This document shows, in pieces, positions 7,401 to 19,636 of a stretch of DNA of 64,000 nucleotides. The notes under the pieces are model-generated. The model made no database searches. It worked only from the letters and a program-made list of their open reading frames with translations, and had not been told where the DNA came from. Every line of letters starts with the position of its first letter. Within the stretch, counting starts at the first letter, position 1. Location: contig NZ_CP044522.1 of NCBI RefSeq assembly GCF_016495405.1, forward strand, positions 3,271,638 through 3,335,637. The letters are read 5' to 3'. Both the position numbers and the translations under genes were made by a program. The DNA is from Cobetia sp. cqz5-12 (lineage in GTDB: Bacteria > Pseudomonadota > Gammaproteobacteria > Pseudomonadales > Halomonadaceae).

Positions 7401-10400
7401 CTAGCCGCTGTGGTTGGGCGCTATCACTTCCCGCGAGCCATTGGTGCCCATCGCGGAGACGACACCCGCCATCTCCATCGCCTCGACCAGACGCGCGGCG
7501 CGGTTGTACCCGATCTTGAAGCGACGCTGCACGGCAGAGATGGAAGCACGACGCGACTCGACCACATAGGCCACTGCCTCATCGTAAAGCGCATCCTGCT
7601 CGGCATCGCTGTCCTCGCCTTCGGCCTCGAGACCGGCCAATGCATCGGCCTGCACGCCACCGGTGAGGATTTCCTCGATGTACTCCGGCGAGCCGCGACG
7701 CTTCCAGTCGTCGACCACACGGTGAACCTCGTCATCATCGACGAAGGCGCCGTGAACGCGCGTCGGCATGCCGGCACCGGCCGGCAGGTAGAGCATGTCA
7801 CCGTGGCCCAGCAGGTCCTCGGCGCCGCCCTGATCGAGGATGGTGCGCGAGTCGATCTTGGAGGAGACCTGGAAGGCCATGCGCGTCGGGATGTTGGCCT
7901 TGATCAGGCCGGTCACCACGTCCACCGACGGACGCTGGGTGGCGAGAATCAGGTGAATCCCCGCGGCACGCGCCTTCTGGGCCAGACGTGCGATCAGCTC
8001 CTCGACCTTCTTGCCGACGATCATGAACATGTCGGCAAACTCGTCGATCACCACCACGATATAGGGCAGCTTGGCGAGCACCGGCGGATGCTGGTGCATC
8101 TCCCAGGGCTGCGGCTCCCACAGCGGATCAGCGATCTGGGCGCCATGCGCCTCGGCTTCATCGATCTTGGCATTGAAGCCGGCAAGGTTACGCACGCCCA
8201 TGGCGGCCATCAGCTTGTAGCGACGTTCCATCTCGGCGACACACCAGCGCAGGGCGTTGGCGGCCTCCTTCATGTCGGTCACCACCGGCGCCAGCAGATG
8301 CGGAATGCCGTCATAGACGGAAAGCTCCAGCATCTTGGGGTCGACCATGATCATGCGCACTTCGTCCGGCGTGGCCTTGAGCAGCATCGAGATCAGCATC
8401 GAGTTGATGCCGACCGACTTGCCCGAGCCGGTGGTACCGGCGACCAGCAGGTGCGGCATCTTGCCGAGGTTGGCCACGACAGGTGCGCCACCGATGTCCT
8501 GACCCAGTGCCAATGTCACCGGAGATTCCGCCAGCTGGTAGGCATCGGAATCGAACACTTCGCGCAGACGGATCATGGCACGGTTGGGGTTGGGGATCTC
8601 GATGCCGACCGTGGGACGGCCCGGAATCACCTCCACCACCCGCACGCTCTTGACCAGCAGTGAGCGCGCCAGGTCCGTCGACAGGTTGGAGATCTTGGAC
8701 GCCTTGACGCCCGGCGCCGGCTGAATCTCGAAGCGCGTGATGACCGGCCCCGGCCACACATCCGCCACCTCGGCCTTGACGCCATATTCGCGCAGACGCA
8801 CCACCAGCAGCTCGGCCATCTGGTCGAGTTCTTCTTCACTGTAGTTGGGCTTCTGCTCGTCCGGCGGTGTCAGCAGGCTCAGCTGCGGCAGATCCCCTTC
8901 CGGTTCATCCTCGTGATCGGCACCTTCATGGCGCTGACTCTGCATGTGCTCCACGGTCCACAGGGTCGGGCCGGAGGGATCACTGGCAGCCGCCTGCGCA
9001 TCTTCCGCCGTCGCCAGACGGCCACCGCCCGGCACCATGCCGGACTCATCGCCGTCATAGGCCCAGGACGGGCGCTCAACCGGTGCGGGTGTCGCTTCCT
9101 GCGTGGCTGTCGGCGCCTCGAAAGGCGGCACATGCTCGGCCTGAGGCGCAACGGAATCAGGTTCTGCTGGCGCGACCGGCTCGGCCGGTTGATGAGGAGC
9201 TGCAGGCTGACGCGGCTCAGGAGCATGCTGCGGCGGCGCAGGCGCGTCTGCCGGTGTCGGCGCGTTGCCCGTCGGCTGCTCGAAGGCATCATCCCAGGAG
9301 ACGACCGCCTTGCGAGCGGGAGTCTCGGATGAGGCCGCCGCGACACCGGCCGCCATCACACCCGCACCGGCAGCCAGCCCTGCGGCCGTGGCGAATTGAC
9401 CACCATTGCCGTGCAGGGGCGCATCATCGTCGTCCCTGGGCTCCGGCGGCTGGTTGCGGCTATCCGGCGCGGCACCGCTGCGCTCGCGCGCAAGTTGCGC
9501 ATCGCGCTGTGCCTCTTTCTCAAGCTGCGCCTGTTTCTCGAGCTGCGCTTGTCGCTCTGCCGCTTGATGCTCGGCTTCCCGCTGCGCTTTCTGCTCGGCT
9601 TCGCGCTGTGCTTTCTGTTCTGCTTCGCGCTGCGCCTCCTGCTCTGCCAGACGCTGCGCTTCCTGTTCAGCCAAGCGTTGCGCTTCCTGCTCGCGAGCCA
9701 GCTCTTGGGCCTGAGCCTTGTGAGATTCGGCCTCGCTCTGCGCCTGAGCGTCTTGCGCCGTCTCGTGACGGGCAGCCTCATGACGAGCCGTATCGTGACG
9801 AGCGGTCGGCGTAAAGGCAGAGGCGGCATCCCAGGCAGCAGGGGCAGCCAAGCTGCCGGAGGCTGATGCCGTATCTTCGACGGCAGGGCCTGGCGTCGGC
9901 GCCTTGGGAGCTTGTGCCGTGGCTGTGGCGTCAGCATGACGCTGACGCTCGGCTTCAATGGCAGCGGCTTGCGGCAGACGGGAGCGCGTGACATCGGCAT
10001 GCGCGACACGCGGCGCGGAGGCAGCCTCTGCCGCCACGGCGGTCTTCAGAGCCGCAGCCAGATCAACCCCTTCGATGCTGACATTGGCGCTCTGCACCGT
10101 CATGCGCTCGGTGTAGGCAGCGCCCGGCACCTTGGCGGAAGGCGTGGTTTCAGCGGTCTGCCACGGAATATCGGTGCTGCGGTCATCCGCGAAGTCATCG
10201 CGAGCGCTGATGGCCTCGTCGGTGCCGCCATCCAGAGACGGCTCGACACGGCGCTGGCCGCGCGGCTCGGCGGCGATGCCCTCTGCCTCCTGACGGCGAC
10301 CAAGCAGAATCTCGTCGCTGTCCTCGTCCCACTCCTCCTCTCGGGCACGGTGGCCCGGCAACAGGCGCTGCCACCAGCTCAGTCTGGGGGCCGGGTCGCG

Positions 10401-11447
10401 ATCCGAGTCATCCTCTTCACCGTCCTCGTGCGTCAGCGACTCTTCGGCGTAGGCTGCCTCGTCATCGTAGGCGTCCTGGTCGTCGCGGCGGCTGTTGAAG
10501 CGCTCGGCGAACCAGCCGGACACCCGCATGCAGCCATTGCCCAGCTCATCCATGACCGTCAGCCACGACATGCCGGTAAACAGCGTGAAGCCGCACAGGA
10601 AGCTGGCCATCGCGACCAGTACCGTGCCGCCCATGCCGATCAATGGCGTCAGCGCGCCGGCGATGCCCTTGCCGAGAATGCCACCCGCGCCGTTGGTCAG
10701 CTGGCTATCTGGGCTGTAGAACTGGATATCACCGATGACACAGGTCGCCATGATCAGCAGGAACAGGCCGCCAGCGCGCACCGCGATGGTCGTCGGGTCC
10801 CACACAAGCTCAGTACTGGGCTGACGCATAAGACGCCAGGCACCGAAGCCCAGCATCGCCGGCCACCACAGGGCACTGCCGCCGAACAGCGAATACAGTA
10901 CGTCTGACAGCCAGGCGCCGATGCTGCCCATCCAGTTGCTGGGCGTCAGCTCAGGACCGCTGTAGGACCAGCCGGGGTCCGTCGGCGCATAGCTGAACAG
11001 CGCCAGCAGCATGAAGACGCAGAGGCTGAGCATGAGAATGACCACGCCTTCACGGCTGACGCCCTGCAGGGTGGTAGTCAGGCGTGACGGTGGTCGCGCT
11101 GCCTTCTCCGCACGCTGCTCGGCGCGGATGGCCTGGCGTTCGGCGCGCTCTGCCTGACGCTCGGCGCGGCGCTGGGCTGCGGGGCTCTCTTCCTGCACGC
11201 GCGGCTTGTTTCTAGCCTTGGCAGCAGGCTGGCCGCTGGCATCCTTCCTCGTAGGCTTGCTCGAGACGCTCGGCGTCTTGCGTGCCGGGCTGGCCTCAGT
11301 GGACGAAGCACCGCGCAGACGCGCGAAGAAGCCCGGCGAGTCCGCTTTCTGGCGGGCACGCTTCCTGGGTGTTGCTGCCGCACGGCGGCTACGGGTTTCA
11401 GGCTTGGCCTGTTCCCGACTTGTCTTTCTGGCACTCTTGGCAGTCAA
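7401..11447 (-). CDS. ftsK: DNA translocase FtsK
   Basis: Septal DNA pump of about 1348 aa. After a basic N-terminal region there are four predicted membrane helices (about residues 134-290). A long Ala/Gln/Glu/Pro-rich linker follows, then the RecA-like motor with Walker [12 protein letters not shown] (about 1003) and Walker [11 protein letters not shown] (about 1134), and the DNA-reading gamma winged helix at the end ([23 protein letters not shown]). It exports and orients chromosome termini during division. The proposed start is a TTG preceded by AGGGGGA; an in-frame ATG at 11531 and a longer open frame to 11663 are alternatives. The linker has a tandem heptad-like block (about residues 576-652). 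At about 1350 aa it matches proteobacterial FtsK (E. coli 1329). Confidence 0.95.
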   Translation of the reverse strand: MTAKSARKTSREQAKPETRSRRAAATPRKRARQKADSPGFFARLRGASSTEASPARKTPSVSSKPTRKDASGQPAAKARNKPRVQEESPAAQRRAERQAERAERQAIRAEQRAEKAARPPSRLTTTLQGVSREGVVILMLSLCVFMLLALFSYAPTDPGWSYSGPELTPSNWMGSIGAWLSDVLYSLFGGSALWWPAMLGFGAWRLMRQPSTELVWDPTTIAVRAGGLFLLIMATCVIGDIQFYSPDSQLTNGAGGILGKGIAGALTPLIGMGGTVLVAMASFLCGFTLFTGMSWLTVMDELGNGCMRVSGWFAERFNSRRDDQDAYDDEAAYAEESLTHEDGEEDDSDRDPAPRLSWWQRLLPGHRAREEEWDEDSDEILLGRRQEAEGIAAEPRGQRRVEPSLDGGTDEAISARDDFADDRSTDIPWQTAETTPSAKVPGAAYTERMTVQSANVSIEGVDLAAALKTAVAAEAASAPRVAHADVTRSRLPQAAAIEAERQRHADATATAQAPKAPTPGPAVEDTASASGSLAAPAAWDAASAFTPTARHDTARHEAARHETAQDAQAQSEAESHKAQAQELAREQEAQRLAEQEAQRLAEQEAQREAEQKAQREAEQKAQREAEHQAAERQAQLEKQAQLEKEAQRDAQLARERSGAAPDSRNQPPEPRDDDDAPLHGNGGQFATAAGLAAGAGVMAAGVAAASSETPARKAVVSWDDAFEQPTGNAPTPADAPAPPQHAPEPRQPAAPHQPAEPVAPAEPDSVAPQAEHVPPFEAPTATQEATPAPVERPSWAYDGDESGMVPGGGRLATAEDAQAAASDPSGPTLWTVEHMQSQRHEGADHEDEPEGDLPQLSLLTPPDEQKPNYSEEELDQMAELLVVRLREYGVKAEVADVWPGPVITRFEIQPAPGVKASKISNLSTDLARSLLVKSVRVVEVIPGRPTVGIEIPNPNRAMIRLREVFDSDAYQLAESPVTLALGQDIGGAPVVANLGKMPHLLVAGTTGSGKSVGINSMLISMLLKATPDEVRMIMVDPKMLELSVYDGIPHLLAPVVTDMKEAANALRWCVAEMERRYKLMAAMGVRNLAGFNAKIDEAEAHGAQIADPLWEPQPWEMHQHPPVLAKLPYIVVVIDEFADMFMIVGKKVEELIARLAQKARAAGIHLILATQRPSVDVVTGLIKANIPTRMAFQVSSKIDSRTILDQGGAEDLLGHGDMLYLPAGAGMPTRVHGAFVDDDEVHRVVDDWKRRGSPEYIEEILTGGVQADALAGLEAEGEDSDAEQDALYDEAVAYVVESRRASISAVQRRFKIGYNRAARLVEAMEMAGVVSAMGTNGSREVIAPNHSG
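9490..9720 (-). repeat. Coding tandem repeat in the FtsK linker
   Basis: Repeated EAQR(L/E)AEQ(E/K) units encoded by similar 24-nt DNA blocks, giving a highly charged region likely to form a single helix or coiled coil between the membrane domain and the motor of FtsK. The repeat number could vary between strains. Confidence 0.75.
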
Positions 11448-11617
11448 GTCGCCATCCCCCTTGCACCTTGTGGGCGATTTTCCATGTACCTTCAGCCGGT
11501 TATCATAACCATTCGATGGCAGTGACGTCATAATTGCCGATTCACGTCTGCTCATGACGCCAAGGCGCCAGGAGCCCATTGCTCCGTGCATCTTTCCGAA
11601 CCGACAAGAGGCTGCCC

Positions 11618-12334
11618 ATGCTTCCCTGGCTTCCCCCTGCCCCTGTCCGCTTTCCGCATGCATCCACCGCCCTGAACGAGCCCGACGGCCTGCTGTGTGC
11701 AGGGGGCGAACTCAGTCCCGAGTGGCTGCTGGCAGCCTACCCCCGCGGCATATTTCCCTGGTTCAGTCCGGGTGACCCCATCCTGTGGTGGTCACCGGAC
11801 CCACGCATGGTGCTCAAGCCAGAGGAAGTCCGTGTACGCCGCAGTCTGGCCAAGCGCCTGCGCAATGCAGGCCTGAGCTACAGTATCGACCGCGACTTTA
11901 CCGGTGTGATCAATGCCTGCGCCAGCATTCCTCGCGATGGCCAGGCGGGCACGTGGATATTGCCAGAAATGCAGCAGGCCTACATCGCCCTGCATGCCAT
12001 GGGACATGCCCACAGCGTTGAAGTCTGGCAGGGCGATTCTCTGGTGGGCGGCCTGTATGGCGTCGCCTGTGGACGCATCTTCTTCGGCGAGTCGATGTTC
12101 TCGCGCGTACCCGATGCCTCGAAACTGGCGCTGGTGATCCTGTGCCAGGAATTGAGGGCACGGGATTTTCCGTTGATCGACTGTCAGATGCATACTCCGC
12201 ACCTGGCAAGTCTTGGTGCCCGCAGCATCGCCCGCAGCGATTTCATCAGCTATCTTGACCAGTATGCCACTGGCCAAGGGCATGAGGGCAAGTGGTCACT
12301 GACATCCTGGCCCACGCAGCACGCCCGGGAATGA
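11618..12334 (+). CDS. aat: Leucyl/phenylalanyl-tRNA--protein transferase
   Basis: Cytosolic aminoacyl transferase of 238 aa that attaches Leu or Phe to proteins with N-terminal Lys/Arg, creating N-degrons for ClpS-ClpAP. Characteristic segments are [39 protein letters not shown], and the [17 protein letters not shown] block. The start is the ATG after AGAGG; a longer in-frame ATG 39 nt upstream is possible. It is divergent from ftsK and followed 36 nt later by the second N-end-rule transferase and then infA, the same order as in Pseudomonas. clpA and clpS are just beyond infA. Confidence 0.97.
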   Translation: MLPWLPPAPVRFPHASTALNEPDGLLCAGGELSPEWLLAAYPRGIFPWFSPGDPILWWSPDPRMVLKPEEVRVRRSLAKRLRNAGLSYSIDRDFTGVINACASIPRDGQAGTWILPEMQQAYIALHAMGHAHSVEVWQGDSLVGGLYGVACGRIFFGESMFSRVPDASKLALVILCQELRARDFPLIDCQMHTPHLASLGARSIARSDFISYLDQYATGQGHEGKWSLTSWPTQHARE

Positions 12335-12370
12335 TGGCCACGGCAATTCCAAGAGGGAGATGATGCAACG

Positions 12371-13174
12371 GTGAGCAGCAATACCCCCAAGCAACCGCAA
12401 CGCGATCTGCGCTTCTTTCTGACGGTACCGCACGCCTGCAGCTATCTGGAAGGCCGCCAGGCGACCACACTGTTTCTCGATCCGCAGGAAGCGCCCAATT
12501 CCGGTGTCTATGACGCCCTTGCCCTGCTCGGCTTTCGCCGCAGCGGCTCTCACCTCTATCGTCCGCATTGCGGTGATTGCCGTGCCTGCATTTCCGTGCG
12601 CGTGCCGATCGCCGACTTCACACCCAACCGCACCCAGAAGCGTCTGATGCGTCGCAATGCCGACCTGGTCATCGAAGAGGGGCCGGCACTCTTCGACCCC
12701 GAGCATTATCGCCTGTACGCCCACTATATCCGCAGCCGTCACGCGGATGGCGACATGTTCCCGCCCAGTCATGAGCAGTATCGCACCTTCCTCACCTCCC
12801 GCGATGACTATGCCCGCCTGGTGAGCTTTCGTCTCGATGGCCGTCTGGTGGCCGTCGCCGCCATGGACCGCATGAGTCATGGCCTGTCCGCCATCTATAC
12901 CTTCTACGATCCGGATGAGTCACTGAATCAGCGCTCGCTGGGGACCTACGCGGTGCTGTGGCAGATTGAGCAGGCACGCCGCGAAGGCCTGACCCACCTC
13001 TACCTGGGCTACTGGATTCGCGATTGCCGCAAGATGAACTACAAGCAGCATTTCCAGCCGCTCGAGTATCTGGATGGCAGCCACTGGCGGCGACGCATAC
13101 CGGCCAACCATACCGACAGCCATCTGCCACTGAGCCTGGTCAAGCAAGGCGCGTCAGTGACATCCGGCAAGTGA
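12371..13174 (+). CDS. bpt: Aspartate/glutamate leucyltransferase (arginyltransferase-family, Bpt)
   Basis: ATE-like transferase of 267 aa that adds Leu to N-terminal Asp/Glu of proteins, extending the bacterial N-end rule. Seen are the N-terminal LRFFLTVPHACSYL with the conserved cysteine, YRPHCGDCRACISVRV, and the C-terminal YLGYWIRDCRKMNYK. The start is GTG. The strong GAGGGAG upstream sits immediately before a four-codon ATGATG reading frame that ends within the GTG (overlapping TGA), so a short coupled leader is possible. It lies 36 nt after aat and most likely shares its transcript. Confidence 0.95.
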   Translation: MSSNTPKQPQRDLRFFLTVPHACSYLEGRQATTLFLDPQEAPNSGVYDALALLGFRRSGSHLYRPHCGDCRACISVRVPIADFTPNRTQKRLMRRNADLVIEEGPALFDPEHYRLYAHYIRSRHADGDMFPPSHEQYRTFLTSRDDYARLVSFRLDGRLVAVAAMDRMSHGLSAIYTFYDPDESLNQRSLGTYAVLWQIEQARREGLTHLYLGYWIRDCRKMNYKQHFQPLEYLDGSHWRRRIPANHTDSHLPLSLVKQGASVTSGK

Positions 13175-13353
13175 CACGCTACGGGCGCCCACTCGACGCA
13201 AGCAGTCTGACAACGCCAAGGTGACGCAACGCTCAGCTGGCTGGGACCACCAGACAGCGCCGAGTGCCGACCAACCGCCTTCCGGGATTTGCCCCGACGC
13301 AAGATGCCGATTTTTATCTTCCTCCTGAGCTGCCCACAGGCGCTCAAGGAGCG

Positions 13354-13430
13354 TACAATCGCGCTTCGACTTTGCCTTGCCGCCGCCCTTACGGCACAAT
13401 ATCGCGTATCGAAGTCCCGAATCGGGCACT
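13354..13430 (+). promoter_or_regulatory. Candidate infA promoter -10 and leader hairpin
   Basis: A TACAAT -10-like box at 13354-13359 with a poor -35. About 50 nt further is a small hairpin (AAGTCCCG / CGGGcACTT, 13412-13430) running into a T-rich stretch. The 320-nt gap between bpt and infA holds no other gene. The layout suggests an own promoter and possibly an attenuator for infA. Confidence 0.4.
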
Positions 13431-13494
13431 TTTTGTGCTGAGGCGGCTCGGAACTACCAGCAGTATTCCCTGTAATAAGTGAGGATCAGCCTAT

Positions 13495-13713
13495 ATGGCG
13501 CGTGAAGATCATATTGAAATGGAAGGCGTCATCGTCGACACCCTTCCGAACACCACTTTCCGTGTTGAACTGGAAAACGGCCACATCGTGACCGCTCACA
13601 TCTCCGGCAAGATGCGCAAGAACTACATCCGCATCCTGACTGGCGACAAGGTCAAGGTTGAGCTGACTCCGTACGACCTGTCCAAGGGCCGTATCGTCTA
13701 CCGTTCGCGCTAA
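13495..13713 (+). CDS. infA: Translation initiation factor IF-1
   Basis: Single OB-fold protein of 72 aa with the near-invariant IF-1 sequence: [11 protein letters not shown] at the start, the [14 protein letters not shown] core, [15 protein letters not shown], and [12 protein letters not shown] at the end. It binds the ribosomal A site during initiation with IF-2 and IF-3. The ATG is preceded by GAGGATC at normal spacing. It sits between the bpt and clpA genes, an order conserved in gammaproteobacteria. Confidence 0.98.
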   Translation: MAREDHIEMEGVIVDTLPNTTFRVELENGHIVTAHISGKMRKNYIRILTGDKVKVELTPYDLSKGRIVYRSR

Positions 13714-14219
13714 GCACGGTCAGACTGCCCTGCCGGTTGCCATGCCATCGATCACTCTGCACGTCCTGGACCTGCATGCGATCATCATGACACCGGCTGG
13801 CTGAACCGGTCGTTCCCGGCACCTCAGGCACCAGCGTCACCTCCGCCTGAACCCTCCGCCCGGACCCGGAACGCATCGAGGTTGCAAGACTTGCCCTTCG
13901 CGGCGAGACACCCGCCACCTCGATGGCGTATGCCTGAGTATTCCGATGATGCCGCCTTGTCCCATGAATGCGTCTTGAGCCCGAACGCCAATCTGGTCTT
14001 CGCTCCCATTCAATGATGACAGGCGGCTCATCCCCGCTGGGCATTTTCTCCTCAATACGCATTCGCTTCCCCCGATACGCATTCGCCTCCTCCTGTACTC
14101 ATCCAACTCCCCGCCCTTCCCTCGAGGATGGCGCGAGCCCCTTGGCGTGCGCGCGTGTCCAGCTTGAGCAATCGACTCCATGCTCACCATGTGCGGACAG
14201 CTTGCTGAGAGACAGGCAT
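13714..14219. other. Gene-free stretch between infA and clpA
   Basis: About 500 nt without a convincing coding frame or tRNA. It contains a weak inverted repeat after infA (ACCGG...CCGGT near 13793-13812) and two 12-nt copies of ATACGCATTCGC 20 nt apart (14055-14066 and 14075-14086). Confidence 0.6.
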
Positions 14220-14252
14220 AAAAAACGGCCAGTGCTTGAGCACTGACCGTTC
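14220..14252 (-). terminator. Rho-independent terminator of clpA
   Basis: On the minus strand a 13-bp stem (one G-U pair) built from AACGGTCAGTGC and its complement is followed by six U residues, 36 nt after the clpA stop. It is the clearest intrinsic terminator with a U tract in the left half of the window. Confidence 0.92.
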
Positions 14253-14288
14253 ATGTCGCCCGTTCCGGGCAGCAAGCTGAGCGTCAGA

Positions 14289-16553
14289 TCACGCCATTTC
14301 CGCTTCCGTTTCCAGGTGCAGCTCCCCGTTGTCGACCGTGACATGTACGATGCCGCCCGACTCGGACAGGTCGCCGAACAGAATCATCTCTGCCAGCGGC
14401 TTCTTGAGCTTCTCCTGAATCACGCGTGCCATCGGGCGAGCGCCCATTGCCGGGTCATACCCGAGAGTCGCCAGCAAGTCGCGCGCCTCATCAGCGACAT
14501 CCAGCTGCACGCGCTTCTCATCCAGCTGCGCCTGCAGTTCGACCAGGAACTTGTCGACCACATTGCGCACCACGGCGAGATCCAGCGCGCCGAACTGGAT
14601 GATGCCATCCAGACGGTTGCGGAATTCCGGCGAGAACGTCTTGCGGATGACTTCCATGGCGTCGGTGGAGTGATCCTGGTGCTTGAAGCCGATGGAGCGA
14701 CGCGCCACCTGCTCGGCACCCGCATTGGAGGTCATCACCAGAATGACGTTGCGGAAGTCCGCTTCGCGACCGTTGTTGTCGGTCAGACGGCCATGGTCCA
14801 TTACCTGCAGCAGCAGGTTGAAGACTTCCGGGTGCGCCTTCTCGATTTCATCCAGCAACAGTACGCAGTGCGGCTGCTTGGTGATGGCTTCGGTCAACAG
14901 ACCGCCCTGATCATAACCGACGTACCCCGGCGGTGCCCCGATGAGGCGCGAGACGGTGTGACGCTCCATGTACTCGGACATGTCGAAGCGCACCAGCTCG
15001 ATGCCCATCAACGCCGCCAGTTGACGAGCGACCTCGGTCTTGCCGACACCTGTCGGGCCAGCGAACAGGAAGCTGCCCACCGGCTTGTCCGGCGCCTTGA
15101 GGCCTGCACGCGACAGCTTGATCGCCGCGGACAGCCCGGTGATGGCGTCGTCCTGCCCGAACACCAGCATCTTGAGATCACGCTCGAGGTTGGACAGCAG
15201 CTTCTTGTCGGAGCTGGAGACCGTCTTCGGCGGAATGCGGGCGATGGAGGCAACGATCGCCTCGACCTGCTCGGTATCGATGGTGTCGACGCGGATGCTC
15301 TCCGGCAGCAGGCGCTGATGGGCACCGGCCTCGTCGATCACGTCGATGGCCTTGTCCGGCAGCTGACGGTCGTTGATGTAGCGGTCCGCCAGACGCACTG
15401 CCGTTTCCAGCGAGGCATCGGTGTACTTGATGGCATGGTGCTCCTCGAAGCGGCCACGCAGCCCCTTGAGAATGCGGATGGTGTCATCCACCGACGGCTC
15501 CATGACATCGACCTTCTGGAAGCGACGCGCCAGGGCGCGGTCCTTCTCGAAGATGCCACGGAATTCCTGGAAGGTGGTGGAACCGATGCAACGCAGCTCG
15601 CCGGAAGACAACAGCGGCTTGAGCAGGTTGGAGGCATCCATCACGCCACCGGACGCGGCACCCGCACCGATGACGGTATGGATCTCGTCGATGAACAGGA
15701 TCGAGTTCGGCTCCTTGCGCAGCTCCGCCAGCAGCGACTTGAGACGCTTCTCGAAGTCACCGCGGTACTTGGTGCCGGCCAGCAGCGCGCCGAGATCCAG
15801 CGAGTAGACCACGGCTTCCTTGATGACGTCCGGCACGTCCTCCTCGACGATGCGCTTGGCCAGACCTTCCGCGATGGCGGTCTTGCCGACACCGGCCTCA
15901 CCGACCAGCAGCGGGTTGTTCTTGCGGCGACGCACCAGAATCTGCACCACGCGCTCGAGCTCGCCATCGCGGCCGATCAGCGGGTCGATCTTGCCCAGAC
16001 GCGCCTGCTCGTTGAGGTTGGTGGCGTAGTTGGTCAGCGGGTTGTTGCCGCCTTCGCTGCTCGCCTCTTCGCTCTCTTCATTCTCGACCGACGCCTGGGG
16101 CGTCTGGGTGTGACCCGCGACCTTGGAGATGCCATGCGCGATGTAATTGACCGCATCCACACGCGCGACATTCTGCTGCTTGAGAAAGTAGACGGCCTGA
16201 CTTTCCTGCTCGGAGAAGATGGCCACCAGCACGTTGGCGCCGGTCACTTCACTCTTGCCGGAGGATTGCACGTGGAAGACGGCACGCTGCAGGACGCGCT
16301 GGAAGCCCAGCGTCGGCTGCGTCTCGCGGTCTTCCTGCTCTTCCGGAATCAGCGGGGTGGTGGAATTGATGAAGTCCTGAAGGTCGACTCGCAGCTTGTC
16401 CAGATTGGCACCACAGGCGCGCAGGACATCGGCAGCGGAGGCATTGTCCAGCAGTGCCAGCAGGAGGTGTTCCACGGTCATGAATTCGTGGCGCTTGGAA
16501 CGTGCCACGGTGAAGGCCGTGTTCAGGGTCAGTTCAAGTTCTTTGCTCAACAT
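14289..16553 (-). CDS. clpA: ATP-dependent Clp protease ATP-binding subunit ClpA
   Basis: Hexameric AAA+ unfoldase of 754 aa that feeds substrates to ClpP. Domains in order are the double Clp-N domain ([28 protein letters not shown]), first AAA module with Walker [10 protein letters not shown] and Walker B ILFIDEIH, and second AAA module with GPTGVGKTE and [14 protein letters not shown]. The [10 protein letters not shown] segment holds the IGF tripeptide that docks into ClpP. Length equals E. coli ClpA (758). It is 33 nt downstream of clpS, its adaptor, on the same strand; clpP is not in the window. Confidence 0.97.
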   Translation of the reverse strand: MLSKELELTLNTAFTVARSKRHEFMTVEHLLLALLDNASAADVLRACGANLDKLRVDLQDFINSTTPLIPEEQEDRETQPTLGFQRVLQRAVFHVQSSGKSEVTGANVLVAIFSEQESQAVYFLKQQNVARVDAVNYIAHGISKVAGHTQTPQASVENEESEEASSEGGNNPLTNYATNLNEQARLGKIDPLIGRDGELERVVQILVRRRKNNPLLVGEAGVGKTAIAEGLAKRIVEEDVPDVIKEAVVYSLDLGALLAGTKYRGDFEKRLKSLLAELRKEPNSILFIDEIHTVIGAGAASGGVMDASNLLKPLLSSGELRCIGSTTFQEFRGIFEKDRALARRFQKVDVMEPSVDDTIRILKGLRGRFEEHHAIKYTDASLETAVRLADRYINDRQLPDKAIDVIDEAGAHQRLLPESIRVDTIDTEQVEAIVASIARIPPKTVSSSDKKLLSNLERDLKMLVFGQDDAITGLSAAIKLSRAGLKAPDKPVGSFLFAGPTGVGKTEVARQLAALMGIELVRFDMSEYMERHTVSRLIGAPPGYVGYDQGGLLTEAITKQPHCVLLLDEIEKAHPEVFNLLLQVMDHGRLTDNNGREADFRNVILVMTSNAGAEQVARRSIGFKHQDHSTDAMEVIRKTFSPEFRNRLDGIIQFGALDLAVVRNVVDKFLVELQAQLDEKRVQLDVADEARDLLATLGYDPAMGARPMARVIQEKLKKPLAEMILFGDLSESGGIVHVTVDNGELHLETEAEMA

Positions 16554-16586
16554 GGCAAGTCCCCTCTAGGCCGCGTCTTGGACGGA

Positions 16587-16988
16587 TCACTCCGCCCGGT
16601 CGATGTCGCACAGCAGCGGATGCTGGCACTCTCGAGCATATTGATTGACTTGGTGGCATTTCGTTTCCGCGATGTCGCGACTGAAGATGCCACAGGTTCC
16701 TTTTCCCTGATGATGGACAGCGAGCATGATCTGTACTGCCTGCTCCTGATCCTTGTTGAAAAAGGTGGTCAGCACCTCCACGACGAAGTCCATCGGCGTG
16801 AAGTCATCATTGTGCAGAACGACCTTGTACATGGGTGGTGGAGCCAGTTCAGGCTCAGCGGTCTCGAATGCCAGATCACCTTCGTGGTCTTCCTGGTATC
16901 CGGGTTCCTGAGCCGACGGGGCCTGATTGCTGATCGACAGTGTCTCCAGAAAGGGAGGACTGCCGCGCGATGTCTCTGTCTTGAACAT
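16587..16988 (-). CDS. clpS: ATP-dependent Clp protease adaptor ClpS
   Basis: Adaptor of 133 aa that binds N-degron residues and delivers them to ClpA. The core [24 protein letters not shown], the [20 protein letters not shown] segment and the [13 protein letters not shown] tail are standard. The N-terminal arm of about 45 residues is longer than the E. coli arm. The ATG (MFKTETS) is taken as start because the only upstream option in frame is a TTG; neither has a strong ribosome site. Together with aat and bpt nearby, the whole leucine/phenylalanine N-degron route except ClpP is encoded in 6 kb. Confidence 0.95.
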   Translation of the reverse strand: MFKTETSRGSPPFLETLSISNQAPSAQEPGYQEDHEGDLAFETAEPELAPPPMYKVVLHNDDFTPMDFVVEVLTTFFNKDQEQAVQIMLAVHHQGKGTCGIFSRDIAETKCHQVNQYARECQHPLLCDIDRAE

Positions 16989-17403
16989 AAGGGGCTGATC
17001 CGGTGAACACAAGCCGTGACGAAGCAGATTGCCTCAACGCGCCGCGGAGAAGGTCAAGCGCTGCCACGTCGTCTCAATGTGGGTGTGATAAGGAAAAGAT
17101 GGGGGCTTGTCGATCTGGTTGCAAGCTTTAGTCGCGCACGCCTGAGCGTACACGTTCATGCCTGCATCGCGACGCTCTGACATGAATGCGAGCATTTGCA
17201 TGCATTTTCGCTCACATACACGACAAGCACCTCTCGACAGGCATGGCCAACTGGCGCCCCATTCAAGCGTCTCGCCGCCCGATGCAGGCCGGGATATTAC
17301 CGCGCAGCACGCCCAGCACAGAACATCCACGCACGACGCCCATGAAGGGCAATCGTTGGCAGCAGACTGAGCGCGCAACCGAGAAGCTTCCATCTCAAAC
17401 GCA
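16989..17403. other. Intergenic region upstream of clpS
   Basis: About 415 nt before clpS and after the icd terminator. A frame of 138 codons on the minus strand has no recognisable protein character and unusual composition, so it is not called. The region probably holds the clpS-clpA promoter. A palindromic stretch with GCATTTGCATGC near 17192 is the only structure noted. The cspD gene found here in E. coli is absent. Confidence 0.55.
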
Positions 17404-17435
17404 AGAAGGCCCCCGGACATGTCCGGGGGCCTTCT
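17404..17435 (-). terminator. Terminator after icd
   Basis: Perfect 14-bp stem with CATG loop (AGAAGGCCCCCGGA and its complement), placed 52 nt beyond the icd stop on the minus strand. Confidence 0.85.
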
Positions 17436-17487
17436 GCTGAAACCTGTCACGTAACCTGATGCCTGGGCATCAGATCAACGCAGGGTT

Positions 17488-18750
<1,263 letters not shown>

Positions 18751-18786
18751 TGATAACTCCCCTGTCATGGATTCAGTGGAGGCGCG

Positions 18787-18792
18787 AGTATA
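18787..18792 (-). promoter_or_regulatory. Candidate icd promoter -10 box
   Basis: TATACT on the minus strand 37 nt upstream of the icd start, within the 100-nt icd-rluE divergent gap. No good -35 is visible at standard spacing, so activation may be needed or the match may be chance. Confidence 0.4.
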
Positions 18793-18850
18793 GCACCCGT
18801 GCCGCTTCTCACAGTAGGCTTATACGGCAGCCGCGACAAAAGTCTAAACC

Positions 18851-19636
18851 ATGTCTCTCATATATCTGCTTCACAAACCTTACCGCGTCCTGACCCAGTT
18901 CACCGACCGCGATCAGGGCCGCCAGACACTCGCGGATTTCATCGACGTGCCGGATGTCTATGCCGCCGGGCGCCTCGACTATGACTCCGAGGGACTGCTG
19001 CTGCTCACCAGTGATGGCGCGCTCTCCCACCAGATCGCACACCCGAGAAAGAAGCAGCCCAAGACCTACTGGGTGCAGGTGGAAGGTGCCCCTGACGAGC
19101 AGGCCATCGCCGCGCTGCGTGCCGGTGTCGAACTCAAGGATGGCATGACGCGCCCAGCCAAAGTGCGGCGCATCGAGCCCCCCGAGTTGCCAGACAGGCA
19201 ACCCCCTGTGCGCTATCGCGCGAGCATTCCGACCCACTGGCTCGAGATCATCATCAGCGAGGGTCGCAATCGCCAGGTACGCCGCATGACCGCCCACGTC
19301 GGCCTGCCGACCCTGCGCTTGATCCGCGCGGCCATCGGCCCGTGGAAGCTCGATGGCCTTGCCCCCGGTGAATGGCGCAGCGAGGAAGTCGAGATGCCAG
19401 CGCCACCTCGCCGTGAGTCCCGCTCGCCACGCCACAAGGGCGCGACGGGCAAGCCGGGCGAGCGCCGCACCGGCAACGCTGGCCCACGGGGCAGTGGCGA
19501 TAGAGGCAACAGCGCGGGCAAGAGCGGCAAGGGCTCAGGTCGGGGTTCCAGTCGGAGTTCTGGCCAGACTGAAGGCAAGACACCCGGCGCCCCCTCCCGT
19601 CGTCTCTCATCTCCCAAGAAAGGAAGGAAATCCTGA
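18851..19636 (+). CDS. rluE: 23S rRNA pseudouridine synthase RluE (RsuA family)
   Basis: Pseudouridine synthase of the RsuA/RluE branch, 261 aa. The catalytic motif [19 protein letters not shown] carries the active Asp, and [22 protein letters not shown] is the family C-terminal motif. There is no S4 domain, as in RluE, which modifies 23S U2457. Residues about 180-261 form a Gly/Ser/Arg/Lys-rich tail that E. coli RluE lacks and that is probably disordered and RNA-binding. The stop codon overlaps the ATG of nudJ (TGATG), so the two are coupled. It is divergent from icd, as in E. coli. Confidence 0.93.
   Translation: MSLIYLLHKPYRVLTQFTDRDQGRQTLADFIDVPDVYAAGRLDYDSEGLLLLTSDGALSHQIAHPRKKQPKTYWVQVEGAPDEQAIAALRAGVELKDGMTRPAKVRRIEPPELPDRQPPVRYRASIPTHWLEIIISEGRNRQVRRMTAHVGLPTLRLIRAAIGPWKLDGLAPGEWRSEEVEMPAPPRRESRSPRHKGATGKPGERRTGNAGPRGSGDRGNSAGKSGKGSGRGSSRSSGQTEGKTPGAPSRRLSSPKKGRKS

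Noticed and set aside
12360..12374. Four-codon leader frame overlapping the bpt GTG start
   Set aside because: It could couple translation, but its ribosome site is too close and the frame is so short that chance is likely; it is noted only under bpt.
14253..17006. 917-codon open frame on the plus strand opposite clpA and clpS
   Set aside because: It is an antisense shadow of two certain genes; the product is His/Gln/Arg/Asp-rich without domains, as expected from high GC third positions.
17034..17450. 138-codon minus-strand frame between icd and clpS
   Set aside because: It runs through the icd terminator hairpin, has no ribosome site and no family; Cys and Trp content are odd.
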